Origin: Candidatus Aramenus sulfurataquae
GTDB lineage: Archaea; Thermoproteota; Thermoprotei_A; Sulfolobales; Sulfolobaceae
DNA length: 64,000 bases
Direction of reading: 5' to 3'
NCBI GenBank assembly: GCA_000565255.1
Contig: ASRH01000005.1
Span: forward strand, 119,924-183,923
How positions within the stretch are numbered: position 1 is the first letter of the stretch; every line of letters begins with the position of its first letter. The notes beneath the pieces are model-generated. The model had not been told where the DNA came from and ran no database searches. It worked only from the letters and a program-made list of their open reading frames with translations. Both the position numbers and the translations under genes were made by a program. Shown in pieces: positions 1-8,276 of the stretch.

Positions 1-321
1 TAATTCTTTCTACGTCATAGGTAGCGTTATAGTTGCTGCGTTATCTCCAGGATTTTTTCTATTGCTTACGCGGTTTCCCTCGTTCTTTATATTGCATATA
101 AGCTTAATGAGGAGATATTGGCTGACTTATACGGAGTAGCGTGTGCCGGAGAGACTTACTTGAAAGGTTTGAGTAAGTTGTTGAACGTAGAAAAGGTAAA
201 GAAGCGCAATATTGTTGTGGACGTAATCCTTTTCCCAAATACTCACTTGAATAACCACTTGAGGATTTACTATCTAGAGAAGAAGCTAAAAGAAGGAAAA
301 TTAAGGTGCCAGTGTGGATAA
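1..321 (+). pseudogene. Remnant of an M48-like (HtpX-type) membrane peptidase, C-terminal part
   Basis: The window opens inside a broken coding region. One frame at 2-55 gives a hydrophobic stretch (SFYVIGSVIVAALSPGFF), and after a run of six T at 53-58 the reading moves to another frame that continues LVLYIAYKLNEEILADLYGVA and ends at the stop at 319-321. A hydrophobic span followed by an E-x3-AD segment and a late N-x2-RI-x2-L segment is the order seen in the C-terminal half of M48 zinc peptidases, where the E-x3-D element supplies a zinc ligand. The HExxH motif would lie upstream, outside the window. The family call is by pattern only and is weak. A single-base change in the T run is the simplest explanation for the shift; it may be true decay or a sequencing error. 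Confidence 0.35.
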
Positions 322-534
322 GGCGTTCTTCACCCCGATGTAAACCCAAAAGCGTAAAAGTCGTTTGATCGTGTCGTTTAAATCTTCAAGCGATCAACGT
401 CAGTGGCCCAATTAGCTAGTAAAGTCTCCAAGACTAGCCCTTCTTGACGCTTTCACCCTTCAATCTCGTTTTCTTTTTTCCCACCCCTTTACCTACACTA
501 TACAATTTTATATCCGTTTTTCCAAATATTTGCT

Positions 535-863
535 ATGGAAGAACAGCTGGAGAAGTATGCAAAGTTTTAGAGGAATACGCTGAGTACTTAAAAAATAATG
601 GCAAACCTATCATAGATGCGCCTTTGACCCCTGAAGAAATTTTATCCGAGGCGTTGAGAATAAGGGCCAAGTCAAAAGTTAAAGCCGAACACGGTTGGAT
701 ATACGTGGATCTTAATGACGGAATTGCAGAGCATTGGGCTCACATAGAAGGAGAAGTCATAATAAAACTGGACAAGCTATACAGACAGCTAAAAATGGAA
801 ATAAAGGACGCAATGGACAGCGAAAAAGTGTTAAAGGATGCTGATCTTTTCCACATTTACTGA
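535..863 (+). pseudogene. Frameshifted gene of unknown function, first part
   Basis: An ATG at 535 starts MEEQLEKYAKF and stops at once, while an overlapping frame without its own nearby start continues VLEEYAEYLKNNGKP and runs to the stop at 861-863. Joined at the AAAGTTTTA segment near 558-566 they make one natural, charged, helical protein of about 108 residues (LEEYAEYL, then PLTPEEILSEALRIRAKSK, then a W/H-containing middle). The only upstream ATG in the long frame (444) would add about 30 residues read from AT-rich, non-coding-looking DNA, so I reject it. I do not recognise the family. The next reading frame (869) begins 6 nt after the stop and may be a partner or the other half of the same broken gene. 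Confidence 0.4.
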
Positions 864-868
864 AGCAC

Positions 869-1137
869 TTGGATGACATAAAGAATTACATGAAAAGGTT
901 TGGTGACGATGTAGACCCTTTAGGGAAGGAGGTACTCTCGTTCTTAGAAAGGTTAAAAGGAACTCCACAGACTCCAAACGCGCTCTTAGGAGAGATTGAG
1001 AGGTGGAGAGTGATTATTCACTTTAAATCTTGTGCCAAAATTAGGTACGTTGTTGCTAAGGACAAAACAATCAGTTAATATTAGTTACAGCCCATCCAGA
1101 TCCCGACGCCGACAAGTACGTCGAAATTGGAATTTAG
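869..1137 (+). pseudogene. Frameshifted gene of unknown function, second part
   Basis: A TTG-started frame at 869-1078 encodes about 69 residues (DDIKNYMKRFGDDVDPLGKE near the start). It stops at 1076-1078, but the adjacent frame carries on with LILVTAHPDPDADKYVEIGI to a stop at 1135-1137. The HPDPDAD stretch looks like genuine protein, so a one-base shift near 1065-1075 probably splits one gene. It lies immediately behind the broken gene at 535-863 and both are on the plus strand, so they may once have been a two-gene operon or one gene with several lesions. No family is recognised; the DPDAD acidic cluster might bind metal but that is only a guess. Confidence 0.35.
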
Positions 1138-1213
1138 AATTTAACAGCTCTCAAGCGAATTCTCAGTTCAGCTGCAAATATTACCTTCGTCATTATATTC
1201 TAGTAGAGAATAG

Positions 1214-1642
1214 CTACTTCACTACCATTACCGGTACCTTGGCGTGCTTGAGGATAGCAGTGGACACGCTACCCAGGAAGACCCTCTTAAACCGGGAGAG
1301 TCCACGACTACCCACTACTATTAGGTCGACGTTGTTCTTTTCGGCGTAGTCTAGGACTGAAGTGGCGGGATCTCCCTCAATCACCTCTGTGATGACGTCA
1401 ACCCCTTGGCTTTTTGCCAGCTCCGTTGCCTCAGCCATATCCGCCTTAACCTTTTTCTCTAGGTCTTTTAGGGCAGAGAGCGGGGGCAATATCCCTGCGT
1501 TATAGAACACCGTCAAGTCTATTGCCTCCACTACGAACAGACGCGAGTTAAATAGCTTTGCTAACTCTATTCCTTGTAATAACGCTCTCTTGGCGTTCTC
1601 TGAACCGTCGTAGGCCACGAGTATTCTTTCAAACATCACCAT
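1214..1642 (-). CDS. Universal stress protein (UspA family)
   Basis: A single-domain 142-residue UspA-type protein, the usual length. Residues 4-14 (FERILVAYDGS) form the first beta strand with the nucleotide-contacting Asp, and near the C terminus GSRGLSRFKRVFLGSVS matches the G-x2-G-x9-G-[ST] signature of ATP-binding members, followed by the final strand VPVMVVK. It is expected to be a soluble cytoplasmic dimer that binds ATP or AMP; its physiological client is unknown. ATG at 1642 and ATG at 1636 are both possible starts; the second gives the tighter N terminus. It sits about 30 nt downstream of the gene ending at 1671 on the same strand, so it could be the last cistron of the glucosidase cluster. 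Confidence 0.88.
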   Translation of the reverse strand: MVMFERILVAYDGSENAKRALLQGIELAKLFNSRLFVVEAIDLTVFYNAGILPPLSALKDLEKKVKADMAEATELAKSQGVDVITEVIEGDPATSVLDYAEKNNVDLIVVGSRGLSRFKRVFLGSVSTAILKHAKVPVMVVK

Positions 1643-1670
1643 TAATTTTCTATATAGATTTTAAGGTTAA

Positions 1671-2204
1671 CTATACTGTGGTAAAGAGGTATTCCTTGAC
1701 GTACCTTTTTAAATCCTTTAACTTCTTAGCCCTAATAACGTTCTCCACCATGCTAGTTATGTCCTTCACTTCCTCCTTACTAAGGGTGGACATTATAGAA
1801 TCTGCCTCCGTTTTACCCTTTTTGCTCAGCTTGAACTTCTTGTCCCCTTCTAGGTAGCCTAGTCTAACTAGGTAGAGGAGGTGGGACTCCACTCTAGGGC
1901 TGTATACGAAGATCCTCTTGTTCCACCTGAAGTAGAAGAGCCCATCTTGTACGACGTATTTCCTTGAAAGGTAGTCGTGGACTAAGAAGGAGGAGACGAG
2001 GAGCTTAACCTTGCACATCTCTCCCTTTAAGGAGAGGAGCAGCAAGTCGTCTATCTTAAAGTCGTACTCTCTGAACTCAACGTTGGAGAGCCTTTCAAAC
2101 TCGTCCCTCAGCTTCTTCACTATCAAGTACATCGAGGAGAAGGAGCCGTACCTCTCCACCTCCTCCACTGCCTCCTCCAAGTACCTCTTAGCCATAGTTT
2201 CCAT
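1671..2204 (-). CDS. Conserved-looking protein of unknown function linked to GH15 glucosidase
   Basis: A 177-residue soluble protein that I do not recognise. The middle part (residues about 100-140) reads like a winged-helix wing region: RWNKRIFVYSPRVESHLLYL followed by LGYLEGDKKFKLSKKGKTEA, a pattern typical of archaeal regulators in which a helix, a beta hairpin and a KLSKKGK turn follow each other. The C terminus is a charged helix. The start (ATG 2204; 2195 also possible) overlaps the last 17 nt of the glucosidase gene, so the two are translationally coupled. A regulatory role for the sugar cluster would fit but is inference. Confidence 0.6.
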   Translation of the reverse strand: METMAKRYLEEAVEEVERYGSFSSMYLIVKKLRDEFERLSNVEFREYDFKIDDLLLLSLKGEMCKVKLLVSSFLVHDYLSRKYVVQDGLFYFRWNKRIFVYSPRVESHLLYLVRLGYLEGDKKFKLSKKGKTEADSIMSTLSKEEVKDITSMVENVIRAKKLKDLKRYVKEYLFTTV

Positions 2205-3939
2205 TGCCCATCTCCTCTATTTCCGTCACTGCCATTATTAACCCAGAGTGGGGAAAGACGTGGGGGAAGTTGCCCATGGGCTCGCACGCCCCTCTCTCGT
2301 AGTGCTCTGCCATGAGCTTTAGGTCAGTGGAGCACTCCACCAGCCTCTTTAGCGTCTCCACTGCCTCCTTTGTCTTCCCTAGCCTCACGTAGACTCTTGC
2401 GAGCCAAGTGGAGACAAGAGTGAAGGGATTTACCACTTCCCCTATAAAGTCCTCCCTGTACCTCAGAAGGAGCCCCTTGGAGACTGAAAGCTCCTTCTCT
2501 ATCCTCTCCAATGTGGAGATAAACCTGGGGTCCCTAGCTTCCACGAAGCCATAGAGGGGCAGGGTTAGGAGCGCTGCGTCAGCTTCCTCGCTACCGTAGT
2601 ACCTCACGAAGCTCTTCTTCCTCTCCGAGTAGCCGTTGGCTAGGACGTCCTCCCTTATCTCCTCTGCAACTTCCTTCCATTCCGGCCTACTCACCCCCAC
2701 CTCCTCTGCCAGCTTGTACGCCCTGTCCATTGCAACCCAGTTCATCACCTTGGTGTGTACGAAGTGCTCGTAAACCCCCCTCTGCTCCCAGATGTCTGTG
2801 CTCTTCTCTTTCCAAGAGTTCTTTACCCAGTTGGCTATTGCCTCTATTGCCCACCACACGTCCCTGACGAACTCCTTGTCCCCGGTTGCCTTGTAGTACT
2901 CGTAGAGGGCATGCAGGTAGGCCCCCTCTATGTCGCTCTGCACTTGTAGGTAAGCCCCATTGCCTATCCTCACTGGCCTAGAGCCTCTGTAGCCCTCCAA
3001 CCAGGGGACTTCCTCCTCAGCTGGGGGAGCAGTGCCGTCTACGCTGTAGAAGGGGTGGTCGAAGCTCTTTGAGGAGGGGTCTATCATAGACGTGAGGAAG
3101 CTAAGGATGTCCCTCCCCCTCAGAACCAGCCCTGCCTTTAATAAGGCCTCTGCGGAGTACGACGCGTCCCTCACCCACACGTATCTATAGTCCCAGTTCC
3201 TCTCCTTCCCTATTATCTCCGGAAGGGAAGTGGTGGGGGACGCTATTATCCCGCCTGAGGGCGTGTATATGAGCCCCAGGAGGACTAGGAGGGATCTCTT
3301 GAACTCCTCCTCAAAGATCTTGGCCTTCCTGGCCTTTTCGAGCTGTCCCCTCCAATACTTGAGGGCCCTCTCTAAGGCCTCGTAGGGTTTTGAGTATACG
3401 AAGCCCTTCTGGCTGAACAGCCCGTACCTCAAGTCCTTGGAGTAAAGGAGGTAGAGGTATCCCTTACCTGGGTTGAGCAGTATCCTGTCTCCCTCTATCT
3501 GGAAGTCTCCATGTACCAACACCTCTATCCCCTCCTTGGACGTTGGATTCTTGAAGATTAATCCTGCCTCCCTTACCTCCACCCCGGGCTTTATGAGCCC
3601 GTAGTTGAAAGAAGGCTTTATTTCAGCGTAGAAGGATATCTCGCTCTCGTAGATCCTTATTATCCCAGGGAGGGAGAGGGGGAGGAAGTCTACAAGCCTA
3701 AGCCTCTTCCCGTCCTTTACCTTAAACTCGCTTTCCAAGATTAGGGAATTCCCCAAGTACTCCTTCCTGTACACGTACTCCACTAAGGGCCTTACGGCGA
3801 AGTGTCCTCCTTCTCTGTCCAAGAGCTTAGTGAAAACAGAGGGCGAGTCAAACCTTGGGCAGGGGAACCAATCTACGCTACCGTCGTTTTCTAAGGCAGA
3901 GGTGAGCCCGTTGGAGAGGAAGGCGTAGAAGTTCGCCAT
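2188..3939 (-). CDS. Glycoside hydrolase family 15 (glucoamylase or trehalase type)
   Basis: This 583-residue protein has the GH15 layout: an N-terminal beta-sandwich region beginning with the characteristic LTSALENDGSVDWFPCPRFD, then an (alpha/alpha)6 catalytic barrel containing WDYRYVWVRDASYSAEAL at about residue 245, and WEQRG in the middle of the barrel. Family members release glucose from starch or glycogen ends, and several Sulfolobales GH15 proteins instead act on trehalose; the sequence alone does not decide. There is no signal peptide, so it should be cytoplasmic. The ATG at 3939 gives the standard family N terminus. It follows the glycosyltransferase by 4 nt and is followed by an overlapping gene, forming one minus-strand operon for storage-sugar metabolism. 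Confidence 0.88.
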   Translation of the reverse strand: MANFYAFLSNGLTSALENDGSVDWFPCPRFDSPSVFTKLLDREGGHFAVRPLVEYVYRKEYLGNSLILESEFKVKDGKRLRLVDFLPLSLPGIIRIYESEISFYAEIKPSFNYGLIKPGVEVREAGLIFKNPTSKEGIEVLVHGDFQIEGDRILLNPGKGYLYLLYSKDLRYGLFSQKGFVYSKPYEALERALKYWRGQLEKARKAKIFEEEFKRSLLVLLGLIYTPSGGIIASPTTSLPEIIGKERNWDYRYVWVRDASYSAEALLKAGLVLRGRDILSFLTSMIDPSSKSFDHPFYSVDGTAPPAEEEVPWLEGYRGSRPVRIGNGAYLQVQSDIEGAYLHALYEYYKATGDKEFVRDVWWAIEAIANWVKNSWKEKSTDIWEQRGVYEHFVHTKVMNWVAMDRAYKLAEEVGVSRPEWKEVAEEIREDVLANGYSERKKSFVRYYGSEEADAALLTLPLYGFVEARDPRFISTLERIEKELSVSKGLLLRYREDFIGEVVNPFTLVSTWLARVYVRLGKTKEAVETLKRLVECSTDLKLMAEHYERGACEPMGNFPHVFPHSGLIMAVTEIEEMGNGNYG

Positions 3940-3943
3940 GACC

Positions 3944-5260
3944 TCATACCCTGTAGGAGTTCACTGCTTCCTCCAGAACTGCCTTTACCTCGTTTACGGC
4001 GTTGTTCACGAAGCACTTCTTTGCAGTCTCATAGCCCATCTCTCCGAGCTTTTCCCCTCCCTTCAACGCGCTCTCTATGCCCTTGGCCATCCCCTCATGG
4101 TCTCCGGGGGAGAAGGTGTAGCCATTTCCTCCCTCGATCACAAGCTCACTGGCCCCTGCCCCCTTGCTCACCACTACGGGCTTTTTGTATAGCCAGCCCT
4201 CACAAACCGTGAGCCCAAAGCCCTCCAAGTTTGAGGGTAAAGCTACAACGTCAGCCCTCTGATAGAGAGCCATTAGCTCCTCGTCTGTGACGTAGCCCGT
4301 GAAGACCACCTTGTCCTCCACCTTCAGCTCCCTTGCTAAGTCCTTTAGCCTCTTAGCCCACATTCCCGCCTTGTTGTGGCCTAGCGTCTTGCTAGTGAAG
4401 CTCCCGTCGCCAGCTAGGACGAGCTTCACGTTTAGGTTCTTTATTGCCCTTATTGCCACGTCCTGGCTCTTTATTGGGTCCATCCTGGCAACTACGAGGA
4501 CAACCTTCTCGTCTTCTCCTATGCCGAACTTCTCCTCCACCCTCTTCACGTCGTTCTTACTTTCCTGCGAGTAGCTCCTTGGGTCAATAAAGGGGTAGAT
4601 CTGCTTCACGTTTACCTTCGCCCCAGTCCTTATCAAGCCCTCTAGGTCCCTCTTTGTGCTGAAGATTAGCGAGTCGAAGCCTTCAAAAGACCTTATTAAG
4701 AACTCTCTGAGCCTAGGGCTCAGTTTCTCTGGCACGAAGGGTACGTGGTACCAGAGTACTGCGGGGGCTGATGGCCCAATAATCCCCCCGACCAAGAGCT
4801 GTTGGAAGTCATTTATGAAGTATACGTCTGTGTCGGAGTAGAACTCAAGCAACTTCTGGGCCGAGAGCCAGTTGTAAGTAGCGTAGGCTATGTAGTCCTC
4901 GCCGTTGATGTCGTACTTTGAGATTCCGTGGCTCTCGTTGTATATTCCCTCCTTAAACCTTGTGTACAAGGCGAGTTGTTCAGCTGGGAGGTCCACGAAG
5001 TGTAACTCCACGTCGCCCATGACCGCTGAAGGGGGATACCCTGGCCCTAGGGAAACCCAGCGCTTCTTGACGTTGAGCCTAGAGAGGAGGCCAAACATCA
5101 TCTTGGCCACCCCTCCAACTGAGGGGTAGTACTCATCTGGGGAGAGCAAGGAGAGGTCAAGGGGAAGGTTCAAGATGTCATATCTCTCCACTATGTCCCT
5201 GTAAGTCACGGTAAACCTAATGGGAGGGGTCTGGGTGTTAATGGCTACGCTACGTATCAT
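3944..5260 (-). CDS. GT4-type glycosyltransferase (GT-B fold), TreT/starch-synthase-like
   Basis: The protein has the two-Rossmann GT-B architecture. The N-terminal half contains GGVAKM, the glycine-rich acceptor-side loop near the start, and the C-terminal half has [18 protein letters not shown] and the [11 protein letters not shown]-x7-E signature followed by GAGASELV. Retaining GT4 enzymes with this layout transfer glucose from nucleotide sugars, for example in trehalose or glycogen synthesis. Its partner here is a GH15 glucosidase 4 nt downstream, so storage-sugar turnover is likely; the exact acceptor is unknown. I choose the ATG at 5260 ([13 protein letters not shown]); a start at 5305 is possible but would overlap the upstream gene by 23 nt and add residues unlike the family. 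Confidence 0.8.
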   Translation of the reverse strand: MIRSVAINTQTPPIRFTVTYRDIVERYDILNLPLDLSLLSPDEYYPSVGGVAKMMFGLLSRLNVKKRWVSLGPGYPPSAVMGDVELHFVDLPAEQLALYTRFKEGIYNESHGISKYDINGEDYIAYATYNWLSAQKLLEFYSDTDVYFINDFQQLLVGGIIGPSAPAVLWYHVPFVPEKLSPRLREFLIRSFEGFDSLIFSTKRDLEGLIRTGAKVNVKQIYPFIDPRSYSQESKNDVKRVEEKFGIGEDEKVVLVVARMDPIKSQDVAIRAIKNLNVKLVLAGDGSFTSKTLGHNKAGMWAKRLKDLARELKVEDKVVFTGYVTDEELMALYQRADVVALPSNLEGFGLTVCEGWLYKKPVVVSKGAGASELVIEGGNGYTFSPGDHEGMAKGIESALKGGEKLGEMGYETAKKCFVNNAVNEVKAVLEEAVNSYRV

Positions 5261-5282
5261 AAATAGTATGCAAAAAATACCC

Positions 5283-5549
5283 TTAATAACTTTGAGTGAC
5301 GACAATGACCTTTACGCTGAACCCCTCGCCCTTTAGCTTTTTTGCCTCCTTTACCAGCTTTCCCCTTTTAACTTGCCTTATTATCAGTTTCTCCTTTGTG
5401 TCTATATCCTCCGATTTGAAGTACTCTATTAACTTGTTCCTCCCAGCTGGGAGGATCAAGACGTCTGCGTCCTCCTCCTTTACTTTGCTCTCCACGTTAA
5501 TCTCGTTTTCCAGCTTCATAAGCCTCCAATTTATGAGCTTAACCATCAA
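5283..5549 (-). CDS. Small protein of unknown function upstream of the glycosyltransferase
   Basis: An 88-residue (or 87 from the ATG at 5546) charged protein with no recognised motif. It has [17 protein letters not shown] in the middle and ends [13 protein letters not shown]; the alternation of beta-like and helical segments suggests a small alpha/beta fold. It lies just upstream of the glycosyltransferase on the same strand with 22 nt between them and probably heads that operon. Gene status rests on its clean reading frame, its position and codon use like its neighbours. Confidence 0.55.
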   Translation of the reverse strand: MMVKLINWRLMKLENEINVESKVKEEDADVLILPAGRNKLIEYFKSEDIDTKEKLIIRQVKRGKLVKEAKKLKGEGFSVKVIVVTQSY

Positions 5550-5820
5550 GTGCTCTTCGAATGTGTTTTTTATAAAACTAAGAGGTCAGAACGCGGTATT
5601 AATGGCTAATCATCTTACGCCGGTATTTTCCCACTGAGCGAAAGGTAGGCGAGAGATTATGCAAACTTCTTTAGCCTAAGCGTAAACTGCTAACGACTTC
5701 ACTAACCTTTTCCCACCTTTAGGGTTGTCGTAATGCGCAAATTCAGAAAAGTTCATCTAAGTGTATAGTTGTTCAGAAAAGGTCTTATTTTTTATAAGGG
5801 AACAAAAGCAAATTTAGATT

Positions 5821-6453
5821 GTGATAAGGTTATCACTGTTGAGCGTAAAGAGGGGCGTGGGCAAGACTACAGTTTCCTATTACCTAGCTAGGGAGCTGAG
5901 CAGGAGGATGAAGGTCATCCTAGTCGTGGTTGGGTCCTATAACGTACTGGCTAAGATCTTTGGAGTGGAGGACAGCCTAATAGACTGGGGACGGGGGAGA
6001 CTTTTACGCAGAGAAGGATGGAGTCTCCTTCCTGTACTTCGCTAAACGGCCAAAGACTGTAGACGTTGAGGAGGTTGCCAAGGTTTACGCTCACTACCTC
6101 GACGACATCGACCTGGCCATAGTGGACGTCCCCACCCACCTGGACCACGTGGTCTCCCTAGAGTACGTGGCGTTCTACAGGGCAGTTGAGGCCAAGTACT
6201 TCGCCTTGGCCATATCTATCCCTAACCCCTATGTGCTCACCTCCACCGAGAAGTACCTCCAGACCTTCTGCCAGCTTTACGATCACAAAAGCCTCGGCGT
6301 CGCTATAAATCTCTACAGAGGAGATAGGGAAACACAAGCTTGTCATCCCCTTTAACAAGGAGCTGTTCTTCAAGGGTATATCGTCTGAAACGCCGAAGGA
6401 ATTCAAAGAGTTCGCTGACAAAATTTTCAATATATTGAGTAGCGTAAACTAAG
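5821..6453 (+). pseudogene. Frameshifted ParA/MinD-like P-loop ATPase
   Basis: A GTG at 5821 begins IRLSLLSVKRGVGKTTVSYY, a deviant Walker A loop of the ParA/MinD class with Arg where the usual first Gly of KGGxGKT stands. After DWGRG near 6000 the frame is lost in a G-rich stretch and resumes one frame over as DFYAEKDGVSFLYFA, with AIVDVPTHLDH serving as the Walker B region. A second shift near 6316-6325 moves to a frame that ends IGKHKLVIPFNKELFFKG and then FNILSSVN at the stop 6451-6453. The three pieces together give a normal length of about 210 residues. Such ATPases position chromosomes, plasmids or membrane complexes. Two independent shifts make true loss of function more likely than a single error. 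Confidence 0.7.
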
Positions 6454-6483
6454 TTTTTATGTGATGTTGCTGATTCTCTAATA

Positions 6484-7734
6484 ATGTCTGCAATAAGGGC
6501 AGAGTGGCAGAAGCTCAGAACAGTGATGGTCCACGAGCCGGGCATAGAGATGTTCTACGGCATCCTTGACCCCGAGTCCTTCCTTTACATGAGGAGGTTC
6601 GACTTCTCAAAGGCAGTAGAGGAACACAGGAGGATGCAGGGAATCTTGAGGGAAATGGGAGCGAGGGTGCATAAGCTTAAGGACGTCATAGTGGAGAGGG
6701 CAAAAAACGACAAGCCATTCTTTCACGAGCTCAGCTCAGAGGCCTTAAACTACATAAGGTTCGAGGGTGAGGGAGACCTAGAGGGGGAGGCAAGGGAGTT
6801 CAAGAGGGACGTAGAAAGGCTGGACCCAGAGACCATATTTAACGTTATCCTCCTCAAGCCCACTGTATTAACCCACAAGGCGTTGGGCACTGGGGAATCA
6901 ACGCCGAGGGTCATTAACGAGGAACCCCTCGCCAACTTGTACTTCACGAGGGATCAAGCAATAGTCACCGACAGGGGCATAGTAATAGGGAGGATGAGCA
7001 AGAGGATAAGGGCTAGGGAGACGACCTTGGTGAAGCTAGCGTTAAAGGGGCTTTCGGAACGCGTGATAAAGGAGGTAACTGAGCCGGCCTTCGCGGAGGG
7101 CGGGGACTACATGCCCTTTGGCGACTTTGCAGTATTTGGAGTTGGAGACAGGACTAGCATTGCAGGAGCGTTTCAAGTGGCTGAAGCTACTGGGTTTAAC
7201 GAGATCGCAGTGGTGTACAACCCATCAGTCCACGAGAACGACTACATGCTGTCAATGCACTTAGACATGTACTTGAACGCGCCAATGGAGGGGGTGGTGG
7301 TAAGCAACAGGAAGACGCTTGAGATGGCGACTACTGAGGTCTTCGAGCTGGGAGAGAAGGGCTACGTGATGAAGAGGAGGACGAACTTGCTTGAGTTCTT
7401 CAAGGAGAAGGGCTTCAGACTAGTGGAGGTAAGCCTACTCGAGCAAATAGCTTACTCAACTAACTTCCTTACGGTAGATAACGGCAGGATCCTTGCTCTG
7501 GACTCGGAGGTAAACTCAAAGAACGTTATATCCTACCTAGAGAGAAGGGGGTACGCTAAATTACTGGAGGAGGTTAAAGGGGAGTACTCTAGGCTTAAGG
7601 TCGGCAACTCGTTTTTCCCTATGAAAAGGGAGGTAAGAGAGCTAGGGATAGATTACGTTGTAACAGACGTGGGGGAGATAACTGGCGGGCTTGGAGGAAT
7701 ACACTGCATGACTATTGCGTTGCACAGGGGTTAA
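6484..7734 (+). CDS. arcA: Arginine deiminase
   Basis: The 416-residue protein is a full-length guanidino-group-modifying enzyme that hydrolyses L-arginine to citrulline and ammonia. Visible family elements are the start REWxKLR-like RAEWQKLRTVMVHEPG, FTRDQAIVTDRG, the EGGD active-site segment, HLDMYLN with the catalytic His, and the nucleophile Cys408 in GGIHCMT close to the C terminus. All expected catalytic residues are present. No carbamate kinase, ornithine carbamoyltransferase or arginine antiporter lies nearby, so the classic ATP-yielding pathway is not encoded as an operon here. The ATG at 6484 is preceded by AT-rich DNA and follows the broken ParA-like gene by 30 nt. Confidence 0.88.
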   Translation: MSAIRAEWQKLRTVMVHEPGIEMFYGILDPESFLYMRRFDFSKAVEEHRRMQGILREMGARVHKLKDVIVERAKNDKPFFHELSSEALNYIRFEGEGDLEGEAREFKRDVERLDPETIFNVILLKPTVLTHKALGTGESTPRVINEEPLANLYFTRDQAIVTDRGIVIGRMSKRIRARETTLVKLALKGLSERVIKEVTEPAFAEGGDYMPFGDFAVFGVGDRTSIAGAFQVAEATGFNEIAVVYNPSVHENDYMLSMHLDMYLNAPMEGVVVSNRKTLEMATTEVFELGEKGYVMKRRTNLLEFFKEKGFRLVEVSLLEQIAYSTNFLTVDNGRILALDSEVNSKNVISYLERRGYAKLLEEVKGEYSRLKVGNSFFPMKREVRELGIDYVVTDVGEITGGLGGIHCMTIALHRG

Positions 7735-8075
7735 AACATAAACGGAGAAGTACCAAAGGTTAAGCTATGAGGGATTTGGCCAACTAGAGGTAGTCTAGAG
7801 GTAGTAAAGAGTTAGCTAAGTTCAAGACATGAAGACTTAAGCGCTTCTTCGTCCGGTCTTCCTTTCTCTTTCTAGTGCACGTTCTCGCGTTCGCGAAGTA
7901 TTGCGGAGGAGCTTTAGAGGTCATTGGGGAAGTTCTAGGGATCACCAACGCTATTTTCAGCGTTTTAAAACACTGAACTTGAACGCAAAGAGGGGTTACC
8001 TCGATCACTTGGATAAATTACACGAGGTTTTCGTGTAAAGACACAAGGGAATAGAGAAGGCTATTTATCGCTAAG
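7735..8075. other. Intergenic region without a convincing gene
   Basis: The 341 bases between arcA and the tRNA-Ala gene hold no convincing reading frame. There is a short tandem duplication of CTAGAGGTAGT near 7787-7810. A short open stretch on the plus strand at about 7870-7975 reads LAFAKYCGGALEVIGEVLG and then ITNAIFSVLKH before a stop; it looks protein-like but has no start codon in frame after the upstream stop and may be a gene fossil of unknown family. Confidence 0.4.
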
Positions 8076-8149
<74 letters not shown>

Positions 8150-8175
8150 ACTACACAACTCTTGGACAGAAGGTA

Positions 8176-8187
8176 TTTAAATTTAAA
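8176..8187 (-). promoter_or_regulatory. TATA-like box for tRNA-Ala
   Basis: On the minus strand TTTAAATTTAAA lies 27-38 nt before the tRNA 5' end, the normal distance for an archaeal TATA box allowing a short 5' leader. Confidence 0.5.
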
Positions 8188-8220
8188 CGAATCTACAAAA
8201 ATGGAAAAGCGGGAAAATAA

Positions 8221-8276
8221 CTTATGATGAGCGATGGGCGGCTCGAGTAGTGAAGAAAACACTGCAGCTCTGACTT
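8221..8276 (+). ncRNA. Probable C/D box guide sRNA (predicted 16S C1402 2'-O-methylation guide)
   Basis: The order of elements is that of an archaeal C/D RNA: C box ATGATGA (8224-8230), 12-nt guide GCGATGGGCGGC (8231-8242), D' box TCGA (8243-8246, degenerate), 3-nt spacer, C' box GTGAAGA (8250-8256, one mismatch), 13-nt guide (8257-8269), and a perfect D box CTGA (8270-8273). The D' guide is complementary over 11 nt, with one G-U pair, to the universally conserved CCGCCCGUC segment of the 16S decoding site in its archaeal form CCGCCCGUCGC. The N+5 rule places methylation on C1402 (E. coli numbering). The 16S sequence is from memory. No target was recognised for the D guide. The RNA abuts the 3' end of the convergent amt gene. 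Confidence 0.68.

Noticed and set aside
444-534. ATG at 444 as start of the first unknown gene
   Set aside because: The added 30 residues are read from AT-rich DNA with repeated F/P residues and no ribosome-binding site; a frameshift from ATG 535 gives a natural protein instead.
5570-5650. Possible C/D box RNA on the minus strand (AAGATGA ... CTGA)
   Set aside because: The C box has a mismatch at the core, there is no internal C'/D' pair and the spacing is wrong for a dual guide.
7870-7975. Open stretch downstream of arcA as a transposase fragment
   Set aside because: No DDE or HUH motif, no inverted repeats and no start codon in frame.
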